A stretch of 43,828 nucleotides of DNA from Magnetococcales bacterium (lineage in GTDB: Bacteria > Pseudomonadota > Magnetococcia > Magnetococcales > UBA8363): assembly GCA_015660855.1 (NCBI GenBank), contig JACSDG010000042.1, forward strand, positions 1 through 43,828, in the 5' to 3' direction. Positions 26,792 through 34,130 of the stretch are shown in pieces. Under the pieces are notes generated by a model. That model was given only the letters and a program-made list of their open reading frames with translations. It did no database searches and was not told the origin of the DNA. Made by a program: the position numbers and the translations under genes. Numbering within the stretch: position 1 is the first letter of the stretch; each line of letters starts with the position of its first letter.

Positions 26792-27823
26792 TTACACTTG
26801 GCGGTGGACCAATCGGTGCATCAAAATCAAGACCAGCGTGAATAAAATCATGGCACTTGCCTGATGTGCTGAAGCCAAAGGAACGGGCACCCGCAGCAGC
26901 AGGGTGGCAATTCCGAGACAAATTTCAACATGGGCCATGAAAACCATTGCGGTACCCAGGGTTTGGGTTTTTCCCCGGGGCAGTTGCAATTTCAGCATGA
27001 GCCAGAAAAGGATGGAGCCGGAAAAAACGGTCAATGTAAGTGCCCGATGATTCCATTGCACCGTAGGGATATGTTCAAAAAAGGCCTGATAAACCGGTTG
27101 CTGATCCATATATTCCGTCGGAATCCAGCGTCCATCCATCAGGGGATAGGAGTTGAAGGCCAAACCTGCGTTTGCCCCTGCCATTGCCCCACCCGACAGG
27201 ATGGTCAGAAAGATCAATGATCCCAGGAGTATGGCTGGAACGACAAGTTTTTGAAAGGATTCGTGGTCATCGCCGGTTTTTGGGTTGAGTTTGGAGAGGG
27301 CCAGCCACAGGATGGCCGCATAGATGGTGACAGCCAACCCCAGATGCAGCGTCAGTCGATAGGGGCTGATACGTGGTGCGTCCACCAATCCGCTTTGGAC
27401 CAGGAACATGCCGATGTTTCCCTGAAGGATTCCCAACAAAAAAATTCCCATGAACGCCATGGCCAACCGTCCACGAATCTGTTTTTGCAGCATAAAATAG
27501 AGCATGGGTAATAAAAACACCACACCCATGACACGGCCCAGGAGGCGATGGGTGTATTCAAGCCAGAAAATGGACTTGAACCCTTCAAGATTTATGTCGT
27601 AGTTGATGATTTTGAATTCGGGCGATTGCCGATAGCGGGCAAAGAATTCTTCCCATTCCGCAAGGTTCATCGGCGGCAGCCAGTCCAAGGCGGGATTCCA
27701 AAGGATGATTGACAGGCCCGAATCGGTCAGGCGGGTGAGTCCTCCAACGAGGATCATGGAGAAAATCATGGCGCAGCATGTCAGCAGCCAAAGGGCAATT
27801 TTTTTGTCGTTTTGATCTTTCAT
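26792..27823 (-). CDS. ctaA: Heme A synthase CtaA (COX15-like)
   Basis: This 343-residue integral membrane enzyme converts heme O to heme A for aa3-type cytochrome oxidase. ATG 27823 follows GAGAGGTAAG; an upstream TTG in frame is rejected. About eight membrane segments are visible, starting with ALWLLTCCAMIFSMILVGGL. Conserved blocks: VGGLTRLTDSGLSI, FWLEYTHRLLGR, LTLHLGLA, WNHRALTLTV and ASAHQASA, each with the expected heme-ligand histidine. Length fits the alphaproteobacterial/mitochondrial type, with ALDWLPPMNLAEWEEFF and YDINLEGFKSIFW between helices 1 and 2. It lies 27 bases before the binding-protein fusion gene on the same strand, so they may share a transcript, though no functional link is apparent. 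Confidence 0.95.
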   Translation of the reverse strand: MKDQNDKKIALWLLTCCAMIFSMILVGGLTRLTDSGLSIILWNPALDWLPPMNLAEWEEFFARYRQSPEFKIINYDINLEGFKSIFWLEYTHRLLGRVMGVVFLLPMLYFMLQKQIRGRLAMAFMGIFLLGILQGNIGMFLVQSGLVDAPRISPYRLTLHLGLAVTIYAAILWLALSKLNPKTGDDHESFQKLVVPAILLGSLIFLTILSGGAMAGANAGLAFNSYPLMDGRWIPTEYMDQQPVYQAFFEHIPTVQWNHRALTLTVFSGSILFWLMLKLQLPRGKTQTLGTAMVFMAHVEICLGIATLLLRVPVPLASAHQASAMILFTLVLILMHRLVHRQV

Positions 27824-28502
27824 CTTACCTCTCCCCCCCCATGGATCCGCCAAGCCGGGCGTTTGCCGCTTGTGCGCACCCCGGTAGGAGCCGTTTTTTT
27901 ACATATAATTGATTTTGCAATGAAAATATTTATTTTTTGTCGTCGTTTAAGTATAACATACCCCAGGCGTTGGCCTGTTATGGTTCGGCTTTTATCCGGG
28001 GTATATTTTCTCCCTTTTTTGTTCGGGCCAATGCCCATCGGCAGACTATATCCCAGTCCTGGTCGATTCCGCCTTCTTTTTCGGAGTGGTTTTTTTTGCG
28101 CCCCATTTTTTTTCGCAGCCGTGCGTGGCCCGTCCCCTTGCCTATATCATGGCTATCATATTCAGAACGCTGCGCAAAGGACAAGATGGGAGCCACCTGG
28201 GGAGGCAAGTTTCCAAGTTTATTTTTCCAAATCCGGGGACAGTATGTCCATTTTTCCATCGACAGAGGAAATCCGGTCCAGGGAATCCGCGTGAATTTCG
28301 GGGACACCCGCGAATTTCGGGGACACCCGACTAAATTGTTCGATATGAATTGTTTTGGGCAATTTAGTCGGGTGTCCCCAGAATTGCCAGATTTTGGTGT
28401 CTCCAGGTCTCATCAGAGCGAAAGTTGAAAAAAATAAGTTCCGCCTCCCACGCAAACCGGGTATCCTCTGATCGACAATGCCGTGAACAGGAGACATCGT
28501 TT
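27824..28502. other. Intergenic accessory region without a supportable gene
   Basis: About 680 bases lie between the divergent ctaA and coiled-coil genes. The open frames here have no ribosome site or recognisable protein. The left part (27895-28010) is AT-rich and may carry the ctaA promoter. From 28230 the DNA holds second-family repeats: ATCCGGGGACAGTATGTCCA at 28231, a doubled AATTTCGGGGACACCCG at 28294 and 28313, and a 19-bp inverted repeat. Confidence 0.5.
28319..28379. repeat. 19-bp perfect inverted repeat, GGGGACACCCGACTAAATT family
   Basis: GGGGACACCCGACTAAATT at 28319-28337 is exactly complementary to 28361-28379, with a 23-base spacer. An extra direct half-copy (AATTTCGGGGACACCCG) lies immediately to the left. 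Related copies occur at 29161-29243 and 29946-30037. No transposase gene is in the window. Confidence 0.85.
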
Positions 28503-29114
28503 ATGTCGCAGACTGTGACCTTTGATGACGTTTGGAAAATGTTTCAGGAGACTGACCGCAAGTTTCAGGAGACTGACCGCAAGTTTCAGGAGACTGACCG
28601 CGAAATCCAGAAAACAGGCCAACAGATCAAGGAAGTTTCGGTCCAGATGTGGGAGACGGATCGTAAAGTCAAAGAGGTTTCTACACAAATCGGTCGATTG
28701 GGGGGGCGATTGGGTGAATTTGTTGAGGGGTTGGTTGCTCCTGCATGCAAAACCCTTTTTGCTCAACGAGGTATCCCAGTTCACAAAGTCAGCCGGCGGA
28801 TAGAGGCGGATTTGCCAGGTGATCGGCATATGGAGATTGACCTGTTCGTTGTCAATACCGACTCTGTGTCGCTGGTAGAGGTAAAAAGTAAATTAACGGT
28901 AGAAGATGTGCGTGAACACACGGTACGCATGTCCGAGTTCAAGGATTTTTTTCCAGAATACGCTGACAAGAAGGCTATTGGCGCGGTCGCGGGTATGGTG
29001 ATTGAGGAAAACGTTGTCCGTTTTGCCATCAGGAATGGCTTGTTCGTCATGGTGCAGGTGGGCGATTCGGTGCGTTTGGCCAATGACGAGGCTTTCGTAC
29101 CTCGAATGTGGTAA
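28503..29114 (+). CDS. Coiled-coil protein with PD-(D/E)XK-like domain (DUF3782-like)
   Basis: This 203-residue protein starts at ATG 28503 with GGAG upstream. Residues 8-65 form a coiled coil that includes three copies of FQETDRK/E. The C-terminal part (80-203) has a nuclease-like core: MEIDLFVVNTDSVSLVEVKSK, in which D (EIDLFV) and E-V-K fit the PD-(D/E)XK pattern, followed by EHTVRMSEFKDFFPEYADKKAIGAVAGMVI. Proteins of this type (DUF3782 and relatives) occur in multiple copies in some bacteria, often near repeats and toxin-antitoxin genes, with no proven role. A nuclease or DNA-associated function is an inference. It lies between copies of the GGGGACACCCG repeat and may be part of a mobile patch. 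Confidence 0.75.
   Translation: MSQTVTFDDVWKMFQETDRKFQETDRKFQETDREIQKTGQQIKEVSVQMWETDRKVKEVSTQIGRLGGRLGEFVEGLVAPACKTLFAQRGIPVHKVSRRIEADLPGDRHMEIDLFVVNTDSVSLVEVKSKLTVEDVREHTVRMSEFKDFFPEYADKKAIGAVAGMVIEENVVRFAIRNGLFVMVQVGDSVRLANDEAFVPRMW
28542..28604 (+). repeat. Three tandem 21-base repeats inside the coiled-coil gene
   Basis: Copies at 28542-28562, 28563-28583 and 28584-28604 encode FQETDRK, FQETDRK and FQETDRE. The first two are identical and the third differs only at its last codon (GAA for AAG). The 21-base unit is three heptads' worth of one coiled-coil turn, so copy-number change would lengthen the coil without a frameshift. Confidence 0.95.
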
Positions 29115-29243
29115 ACGTAGCCATTCAGTCTCTCCCACGCTTTTTTTGGGGCGAAATTCCGGGGATACCCGACTAAATTGTTTTGAATTTCTGGCAATTT
29201 AGTCGGGTGTCCCCAGAATTGGGGCAATTTAGTTAGGTGTCCC
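29115..29243. repeat. Fused ends of two repeat families
   Basis: Directly after the stop, ACGTAGCCATTCAGTC, a pyrimidine stretch and a T-run match the proximal end of the GC-hairpin family. This is then joined to the second family: GGGGATACCCGACTAAATT (29161-29179), its inverted partner AATTTAGTCGGGTGTCCCC (29196-29214) and a degenerate extra arm (29226-29243). Confidence 0.75.
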
Positions 29244-29291
29244 AAGAATTGCCTCGGCACCCTCCGACCGTGAACCTCATGGTTAGGATGC

Positions 29292-29624
29292 TCAATACAG
29301 CATAAGGACGGACAGACCATCTGTTGCGGCCAAGTTGGCTGCATTATCGGCATGGCAACGCAGTATACTCTCAATTTTTTTGGTGGAGCAGTTGCCGTGC
29401 CGGATCGAAACAATCTTGACAGACTGATCACGTATGATCTGAGAATTTAAGAAATCGGCGTCCTTGCTGACCACGATGAAGCCGCGATTTCTGGCAAACG
29501 CCAACAAAGCGTCGTCAGACGCCTTGTCCAGGCCAAACTGCCGTACATGGGCAGTGTCCGGATACACATCCGCAAGTGCTGCCACTAAACGGGGCGAGAG
29601 GTTTTGGTCCAGAAGCAACTTCAC
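29292..29624 (-). CDS. DUF5615 PIN-like toxin
   Basis: This 110-residue protein starts at GTG 29624, overlapping the upstream stop (GTGA). It has the DUF5615/Mut7-C-type PIN-like pattern: VKLLLDQNLSPRLVAAL with D6 and N8, HVRQFGLDKASDDALLAFAR, GFIVVSKDADFLN with the acidic D-x-D, and VKIVSIRHGNCST. Such proteins are putative RNase toxins encoded after DUF433 antitoxins. An upstream in-frame extension to 29675 lies inside the antitoxin gene. Confidence 0.88.
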   Translation of the reverse strand: MKLLLDQNLSPRLVAALADVYPDTAHVRQFGLDKASDDALLAFARNRGFIVVSKDADFLNSQIIRDQSVKIVSIRHGNCSTKKIESILRCHADNAANLAATDGLSVLMLY

Positions 29625-29848
29625 GCCGGAATGGCCAACACGCGTCTTCCACTGTCGGCGGCGAAGGCCAAACAAGCCAGAATGTCATCACGCGTCATGT
29701 CCGGAAAATCTTCCAGAATTTCCTCAAAGGTCATCCCGGAGGAAAGATAGTCCAGCACATCATAAACTGTGATGCGCATCCCTCGGACGCATGGTTTGCC
29801 ACCACACTTGATGGCATCAATGGTTATGTGAGCGCGATAGTCAGTCAT
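29621..29848 (-). CDS. DUF433 antitoxin
   Basis: This 75-residue protein (ATG 29848) matches DUF433: ITIDAIKCGGKPCVRGMRITVYDVLDYL, then GMTFEEILEDFPDMTRDDILACLAFAAD. The family has a winged/helical DNA-binding fold and neutralises the DUF5615 partner. Overlap by 4 bases with the toxin gene gives translational coupling. It is expected to autorepress the operon; the promoter should lie in 29849-29945, next to another second-family repeat. Confidence 0.9.
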   Translation of the reverse strand: MTDYRAHITIDAIKCGGKPCVRGMRITVYDVLDYLSSGMTFEEILEDFPDMTRDDILACLAFAADSGRRVLAIPA

Positions 29849-29945
29849 GGGGCGGATCCCGTTTGGATATCAACAAGTCCCCCCCGAGTCTATCGTAGTC
29901 TTGGGAAATTGGCCAAGCTGTTTTTCAAGGACACCTTTTAATTCC

Positions 29946-30037
29946 GGGGACACCCGCCTAAATTGTTTCGTAAAATCTGGGGACACCTTACCTATTTTCC
30001 TTATGGCAATAAAATTAATTGGCATGGTGTCCCCAGA
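29946..30037. repeat. Degenerate GGGGACACCCG repeat pair
   Basis: GGGGACACCCGCCTAAATT (29946-29964) differs by one base from the 28319 arm. A second pair, TCTGGGGACACC (29977-29988) and GGTGTCCCCAGA (30026-30037), is a 12-bp perfect inverted repeat. The copy lies between the promoters of the DUF433/DUF5615 and BrnTA operons. Confidence 0.75.
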
Positions 30038-30121
30038 TATACGCGGACCATAGCAGGGAGTTGGGGAGGATCAGGTCGCCGAGGCGTTGTATGGTTGCGT
30101 CCAGCGGATAATGTTACTACA

Positions 30122-30412
30122 ATGACTCTCATGAAGGTCATTCATGACCCAGCCAAGGACATCATCAACCGAGAAAAGCATGGTCTCTCCTTGGCAGAAG
30201 CTGCGCATCTGGACTGGGATAAGGTGCTGGTCTGGGAAGACACCCGGTGCGACTATGGTGAAGCCCGTCAGGTGGCCCCTGCCGTTCTTGGAACACGCGT
30301 TCATGCGGTGGTTTTTGTGGACCGGACGGATGGCCGCCGGATCATCAGCTTGCGCAAGGCCAACGTGAAAGAGGTGATGCGCTATGTCGAAGAATTCAAA
30401 AATGAAGATTGA
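30122..30412 (+). CDS. brnT: BrnT family RNase toxin
   Basis: This 96-residue toxin of the BrnT/BrnA type II system cleaves RNA and is folded like RelE/microbial ribonucleases. It starts at ATG 30122 (a second ATG at 30131 is possible). Family blocks: VIHDPAKDIINREKHGLSLAEAA, WEDTRCDYGEARQVA, HAVVFVDRTDGRRIISLRKAN and EVMRYVEE. The order toxin then antitoxin, with a 29-base overlap, is normal for brnTA. Confidence 0.93.
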   Translation: MTLMKVIHDPAKDIINREKHGLSLAEAAHLDWDKVLVWEDTRCDYGEARQVAPAVLGTRVHAVVFVDRTDGRRIISLRKANVKEVMRYVEEFKNED

Positions 30413-30668
30413 AATTCCCACACCGGAGGAAGATTCGGCCATCCATGCCGCCGCTTTGAGCGATCCGGATAACCTCCCGCTCAACGATCATGAATTGAGT
30501 CTGTTCAAACGCCGTGGGGGACGTCCGCCGGGATATGCCACAAAGGTTTCCACGACGGTGCGTTTCGATGCCGACGTGATTTCGGCTTTTCGCGCATCCG
30601 GAAAAGGCTGGCAAACGCGAATGAACAATGTCCTGCGAGACTGGCTCAAGGCGCACCAGCCGGTCTGA
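30384..30668 (+). CDS. brnA: BrnA family antitoxin
   Basis: This 94-residue protein starts at ATG 30384 within the end of brnT; ATG 30402 (MKIEIPTPEED) is an alternative. The acidic N-terminus IPTPEEDSAIHAAALSDPD wraps the toxin in known BrnA proteins, and the C-terminal half (STTVRFDADVISAFRASGKG, WQTRMNNVLRDWL) is the ribbon-helix-helix type DNA-binding part that represses the operon. A Gly/Arg linker, KRRGGRPPG, joins them. Confidence 0.93.
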   Translation: MSKNSKMKIEIPTPEEDSAIHAAALSDPDNLPLNDHELSLFKRRGGRPPGYATKVSTTVRFDADVISAFRASGKGWQTRMNNVLRDWLKAHQPV

Positions 30669-31119
30669 CGGTTTGCTTCTCACGCCATCCCCCGTTCCGA
30701 CCGAAATCCGGGGACAGTCTATCCAATTTTTAAAGGTTCCAGATTGCAGGGGGGAAATGGATAGGCTGCCTACAGATTTGGGACAGGTTTTTGAAGATTT
30801 GGGCGATGACAGTTGCAAGGATGCCCTTGGAATGGATTCGACGCGGCGTCCGCGAGGATGCCTGTCTTTGGCTTTCGCTATGGCGATTACGCCCATGAAG
30901 ATCATCCAGGTGTCGCTTGAAACTTATTCCTGCCTGTGAATCGTGATCATGGTCGAATTTGGCGTGTGGATGAAGGGACGTTCCTTTACAATGACGTTTC
31001 ATGGTTTTAACCTCGGAGAATGTTTTCCTAAAGTCGGCGGGGGAATCTACCGAAAGATCCATAAGGATCTTTTTGCCCAGGGATTGGGACGAAAATAACG
31101 AATCCCTTGAGAGAGAGTA
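30669..31119. other. Intergenic region with repeat remnants
   Basis: About 450 bases contain no gene I can support. AAATCCGGGGACAGTCTATC at about 30704 matches the partial sequence at 28229 (AAATCCGGGGACAGTATGTC), and GGACAGTCTATCC is a short palindrome. A minus-strand open frame (30730-31062) has biased composition and no recognisable family; it may be a decayed mobile element. GAGAGAG just before 31120 is the ribosome site of the next gene. Confidence 0.4.
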
Positions 31120-31359
31120 ATGACAATGAGCTTATCTGGGTTGAATAATGTCAATGGGCAGGTTGCCAAACCGCCAGAGGTTGTTTTGGAAAAAATTCGC
31201 ACTTTGGCCAGCGAACTGAATACCATGTTCGATCAAAAGACGACTGAAGCCTCCGTCGCTGTCTCCTCGCGTGCCAAAAATTTTTCCAAAGATGCGTTTC
31301 AGATTTCTTTGCAGGGCGATAAGGTTGCCGAGGGGGCGTTGTACGCCAAACCGCGTTAG
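31120..31359 (+). CDS. Small protein of unknown function
   Basis: This 79-residue protein starts at ATG 31120 (or ATG 31126), preceded by GAGAGAG. It is hydrophilic and mostly helical (VVLEKIRTLASELNTMFDQK), followed by TEASVAVSSRAKNFSKDAFQISLQGDKVAEGALY. It has no signal peptide, cysteine or metal motif. It precedes alaC by 88 bases on the same strand. I do not recognise it; the heptad-like spacing and Ser/Lys content suggest a small structural or regulatory protein, but nothing more can be said. Confidence 0.55.
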   Translation: MTMSLSGLNNVNGQVAKPPEVVLEKIRTLASELNTMFDQKTTEASVAVSSRAKNFSKDAFQISLQGDKVAEGALYAKPR

Positions 31360-31447
31360 AGGGGGGCGAGCCTTTTTCTTTAAGGGCGGGTTGAAGCGGT
31401 GTCTTTTCGGTGGGTGCGGGATGTAACTTCAAGGATTTGGGCCGTTC

Positions 31448-32638
31448 ATGGAAGAATTCTATCGTCTTCGCCGTTTGCCGCCGTACGTCTTCGCCGTGGT
31501 CAACGAATTGAAATATGCTGCGCGGCATCGTGGGGAAGATATCATCGATTTTGGCATGGGCAACCCCGACCAGCCGACCCCGCAGCATATTGTGGACAAA
31601 ATGGTTGCGGCGGTGCATGACAGCCGCAACCATCGCTACTCCCTTTCGGTGGGTATCGGTGGTCTCAGAAAAGCCATCTGCGCCTACTATAAGCGTCGCT
31701 TTGACGTTGACCTGGATCCCGTGAGTGAGGCTATCGTCACCATCGGGTCCAAGGAGGGGTTTTCCCATCTGGCCTTTGCCATGACCCAGCCGGGGGATAC
31801 CATTCTGGTTCCCAATCCGACCTACCCCATCCATGTGTATAGCTTTGTCTTGGCCGGGGCGGACATTCTGCATGTTCCTCTCAACCAGCCCATGGATTTT
31901 TTTGAAGGTCTGAAAAAAGCCATGGAGAGTGCCTGGCCCAGGCCGAAGGCGGTAGTGGTCAATTTTCCCTCCAATCCAACCGCCATGGTGGTGGATCTGG
32001 AATTCTATGAGCGGATGGTACAGTTTGCCGAAGAATACAATATCTATGTAATTTCCGATATCGCCTATTCGGAAATATGTTTTGACGGCTATCGCTCGCC
32101 GAGTATGCTTCAGGTCAAGGGTGCAAAAAAACGTGTTATTGAGTTTTACACGTTATCAAAGACCTATAACATGCCTGGCTGGCGTGTTGGATTTGCCTTG
32201 GGCAATCCGACGTTGGTGCGTGCTCTGGCCAGAATCAAATCCTATCTTGACTATGGCATGTTTCAGCCCATTCAGATTGCATCGACGGTGGCTTTGAATG
32301 GGCCGCAGGATTGTGTGGATGAAATTCGGCTGTTGTATCAATCGCGGCGTGACGTGCTGGTCGAGGGGTTGAACCGGGCGGGTTGGGAGGTTGATTTGCC
32401 ATTGGCTTCCATGTTTGTTTGGGCCAAAATTCCGGAGCCTTTTGTCAAAATGGGATCTCTTGAGTTTGCCAAGCGTTTGCTCAAGGAGGCCAAGGTTGCG
32501 GTCAGTCCGGGGATTGGGTTTGGGCAGTATGGTGATGGTTTTGTTCGGATCGCCCTGATTGAGAATGAGCACAGGACGCGTCAGGCGGTGCGGAGTATCA
32601 AACGTTTTCTCAATGCCGGGGCGGATGTTGCCGCTTGA
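31448..32638 (+). CDS. alaC: AlaC-type aminotransferase (glutamate-pyruvate)
   Basis: This 396-residue PLP-dependent class I/II aminotransferase would form alanine from pyruvate and glutamate. It opens with RLRRLPPYVFAVVNELKYAA, continues with DIIDFGMGNPDQPTP and AIVTIGSKEGFSHL, and has NPTYPIHVYSFVLAGA, all closely like E. coli AlaC. The PLP lysine is K238 in TLSKTYNMPGWRVGFALGN, and the carboxylate-binding arginine is in DGFVRIALIEN. Length is slightly shorter than E. coli AlaC (412) because of a short N-terminus. The related LL-diaminopimelate aminotransferase family is the main alternative, but the N-terminal RLPPYVF block favours AlaC. A GC-hairpin repeat starts directly on the stop codon. 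Confidence 0.92.
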   Translation: MEEFYRLRRLPPYVFAVVNELKYAARHRGEDIIDFGMGNPDQPTPQHIVDKMVAAVHDSRNHRYSLSVGIGGLRKAICAYYKRRFDVDLDPVSEAIVTIGSKEGFSHLAFAMTQPGDTILVPNPTYPIHVYSFVLAGADILHVPLNQPMDFFEGLKKAMESAWPRPKAVVVNFPSNPTAMVVDLEFYERMVQFAEEYNIYVISDIAYSEICFDGYRSPSMLQVKGAKKRVIEFYTLSKTYNMPGWRVGFALGNPTLVRALARIKSYLDYGMFQPIQIASTVALNGPQDCVDEIRLLYQSRRDVLVEGLNRAGWEVDLPLASMFVWAKIPEPFVKMGSLEFAKRLLKEAKVAVSPGIGFGQYGDGFVRIALIENEHRTRQAVRSIKRFLNAGADVAA

Positions 32639-32806
32639 TGTATCGGAAAAACAAAGTTTGCAAAAATTATTGCGGGGGTTAGGGGGGGATCATCCCCCCC
32701 GGCGGGGTTTGGGGCAGCGCACCAAGGTTCTTTTTTTGATAATTAGGACAAAAATTTCCCTTCACTGTTTTTGACTTTGATTTTTTCCCGCAGGGCATTA
32801 TGTTTT
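32638..32806 (+). repeat. GC-hairpin repeat after alaC
   Basis: It begins at the stop codon: TGTATCGGAAAAACAAAGTTTG, then CAAAAATTATTGCGGGGG, the GGGGGGATCATCCCCCC hairpin, GGCGGGGTTTGGGGCAGCGCACCAAGG, and a tail TTTTTGACTTTGATTTTTTCCCGCAGGGCATTATG. It lies between convergent genes and may terminate both. Confidence 0.8.
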
Positions 32807-32808
32807 TC

Positions 32809-33615
32809 CTAGGCTGAAGATTTGGTCCTTCCAAATAGAATAAACCTTCCGGAAAGCCAATGTCCCAAAGGTTTCAGGGTCATGAGCAGCAAGCGGTCCA
32901 GGCAGGCAAGGAATACATGGTTGTCAGGAATGATTCGGGTGACAAACATGTTGAAATAATGGATCTCTTTAATGTTCAGGATGCTTTTGCATTCGTCGAG
33001 TTCTTTTTCGTTGAGTTTGGCTTCGTCCGGGGTCAGATAGGGTTTTTCCTTTTTATAAATGAAAGAGACCAGGCGGGGGTAGAGGATGTTGCGGACCAAC
33101 CAGGAATTGCGAACTTTCTGAACCATGGAGTGGGTATAGTTTTCGTTAATCATCACCAAGGCTCCGGGTTTGGCCATTCGCGTCAAGGCTTTCAGTGCCT
33201 TGGAAATTTCAACATGGTGCAGAATATCTCTGACCAGAATCAGGTCAAAATGTTGGTTGGGTAAGTTGGGGTTTTCTGCGGTCATGATCTGGTAGTCGAT
33301 GGTCAGTCCGTTTTTCTGGGAGATTTCCCGGGCCAGCTCGATCATGTCGGGGCTTAGGTCAAATGCGGTGACACGATAGCCCATCCGTGTTAGGAGCAGG
33401 GAGTCATCTCCTTGGCCGCATCCCACGACCAGAGCCGTGGCACCATGACTTGGGTATCGCCGTAACAGTGTGTACATGGTCCAATAGCCATTCCACCAGC
33501 GGCGTTTGTCGCTGGTGATTACGGCCATGTCGGGGGGGCGATATTTTTTGCGGCAGTCCGTGGCATGATCGCGATGGTAAACTAGTTCCCGATGCTGTCT
33601 TGTTGTAAGATCCAT
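32809..33615 (-). CDS. SAM-dependent methyltransferase, class I
   Basis: This 268-residue cytoplasmic protein starts at ATG 33615. AdoMet-binding motif I is ALVVGCGQGDDSLLL, followed by YRVTAFDLSPDMIELA (motif post-I with the acidic residue), ENPNLPNQHFDLILVRDILHHV (motif II) and AKPGALVMINENY (motif III). This is the Methyltransf_11/25 layout. The C-terminal third (RNILYPRLVSFIYKKEKPYLT ... HVFLACLDRLLLMTLKPLGHWL) is hydrophobic and may touch the membrane or a lipid-like substrate. The substrate is unknown; no pathway genes are next to it. Confidence 0.85.
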   Translation of the reverse strand: MDLTTRQHRELVYHRDHATDCRKKYRPPDMAVITSDKRRWWNGYWTMYTLLRRYPSHGATALVVGCGQGDDSLLLTRMGYRVTAFDLSPDMIELAREISQKNGLTIDYQIMTAENPNLPNQHFDLILVRDILHHVEISKALKALTRMAKPGALVMINENYTHSMVQKVRNSWLVRNILYPRLVSFIYKKEKPYLTPDEAKLNEKELDECKSILNIKEIHYFNMFVTRIIPDNHVFLACLDRLLLMTLKPLGHWLSGRFILFGRTKSSA

Positions 33616-33811
33616 TGGTTTTGTGTTTTCTCATGGGGGGGCGCAGTAGCCCCTGGACAGGGCTGGATCTGAACGGGTAGTCGTCACAATGATCTACCAT
33701 CCGCCAGAAATTTTTAATGATTGTCCCGGAGACCCTTGACCGGGAAAATATGACAACCTAATATCCCTACCGAAGTCGGCAGTGTAGCACGTTGTTCCTG
33801 TCCGAAACCAT

Positions 33812-33887
33812 TCCCCGGTAGCTCAGTTGGTAGAGCAGGTGGCTGTTAACCACCTTGTCCGTGGTTCGAGTCCGCGCCGGGGAGCCA
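33812..33887 (+). tRNA. tRNA-Asn (anticodon GTT)
   Basis: The 76-base cloverleaf has acceptor arms TCCCCGG and CCGGGGA, discriminator G and an encoded CCA end (33885-33887). The D arm contains AGCTCAGTTGGTAGAGC, the anticodon stem is GGTGG/CCACC with GTT at 33845-33847, and the T arm is GTGGTTCGAGTCCGC. All the main conserved positions are present. Confidence 0.98.
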
Positions 33888-33905
33888 AATAAAATTAAAA
33901 AGATT

Positions 33906-33938
33906 ACGGCCACTCTCAAGGTGGCCGTTTTTGTTTTG
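33906..33938 (+). terminator. Rho-independent terminator of tRNA-Asn
   Basis: ACGGCCAC (33906-33913) pairs with GTGGCCGT (33921-33928) around a 7-base loop, followed by TTTTTGTTTT. It lies 18 bases after the tRNA end. Confidence 0.93.
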
Positions 33939-34005
33939 GGGGTCACTTTTGTTTGATACATACTGGAACTGCTGGAAACACTACGAGACTGGGGTTCTTC
34001 GTCTC

Positions 34006-34036
34006 CCCCCAGCCCCCCCGGTGGGGGGGCTGGGGG
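34006..34036. repeat. 14-bp perfect GC hairpin
   Basis: CCCCCAGCCCCCCC (34006-34019), loop GGT, GGGGGGGCTGGGGG (34023-34036). No T-run follows on either side. The rest of 33939-34130 shows no gene. Confidence 0.85.
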
Positions 34037-34130
34037 CGAATAATGAAAGGCCCGGTGGAGAAAAAAAATGCTCGCTTGACGTAGGAAAATCAAACGAACA
34101 GCATGATATCCAAGGGGAAAGGCTCGAAGA

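Noticed and set aside
30730-31062. Minus-strand gene in the gap after brnA
   Set aside because: The His/Arg/Ser-rich translation has no family pattern and there is no convincing start; it overlaps repeat remnants.
34006-34036. GC hairpin as a second terminator for tRNA-Asn
   Set aside because: The stem is strong, but no T-run follows, and a good terminator already lies at 33906-33938.
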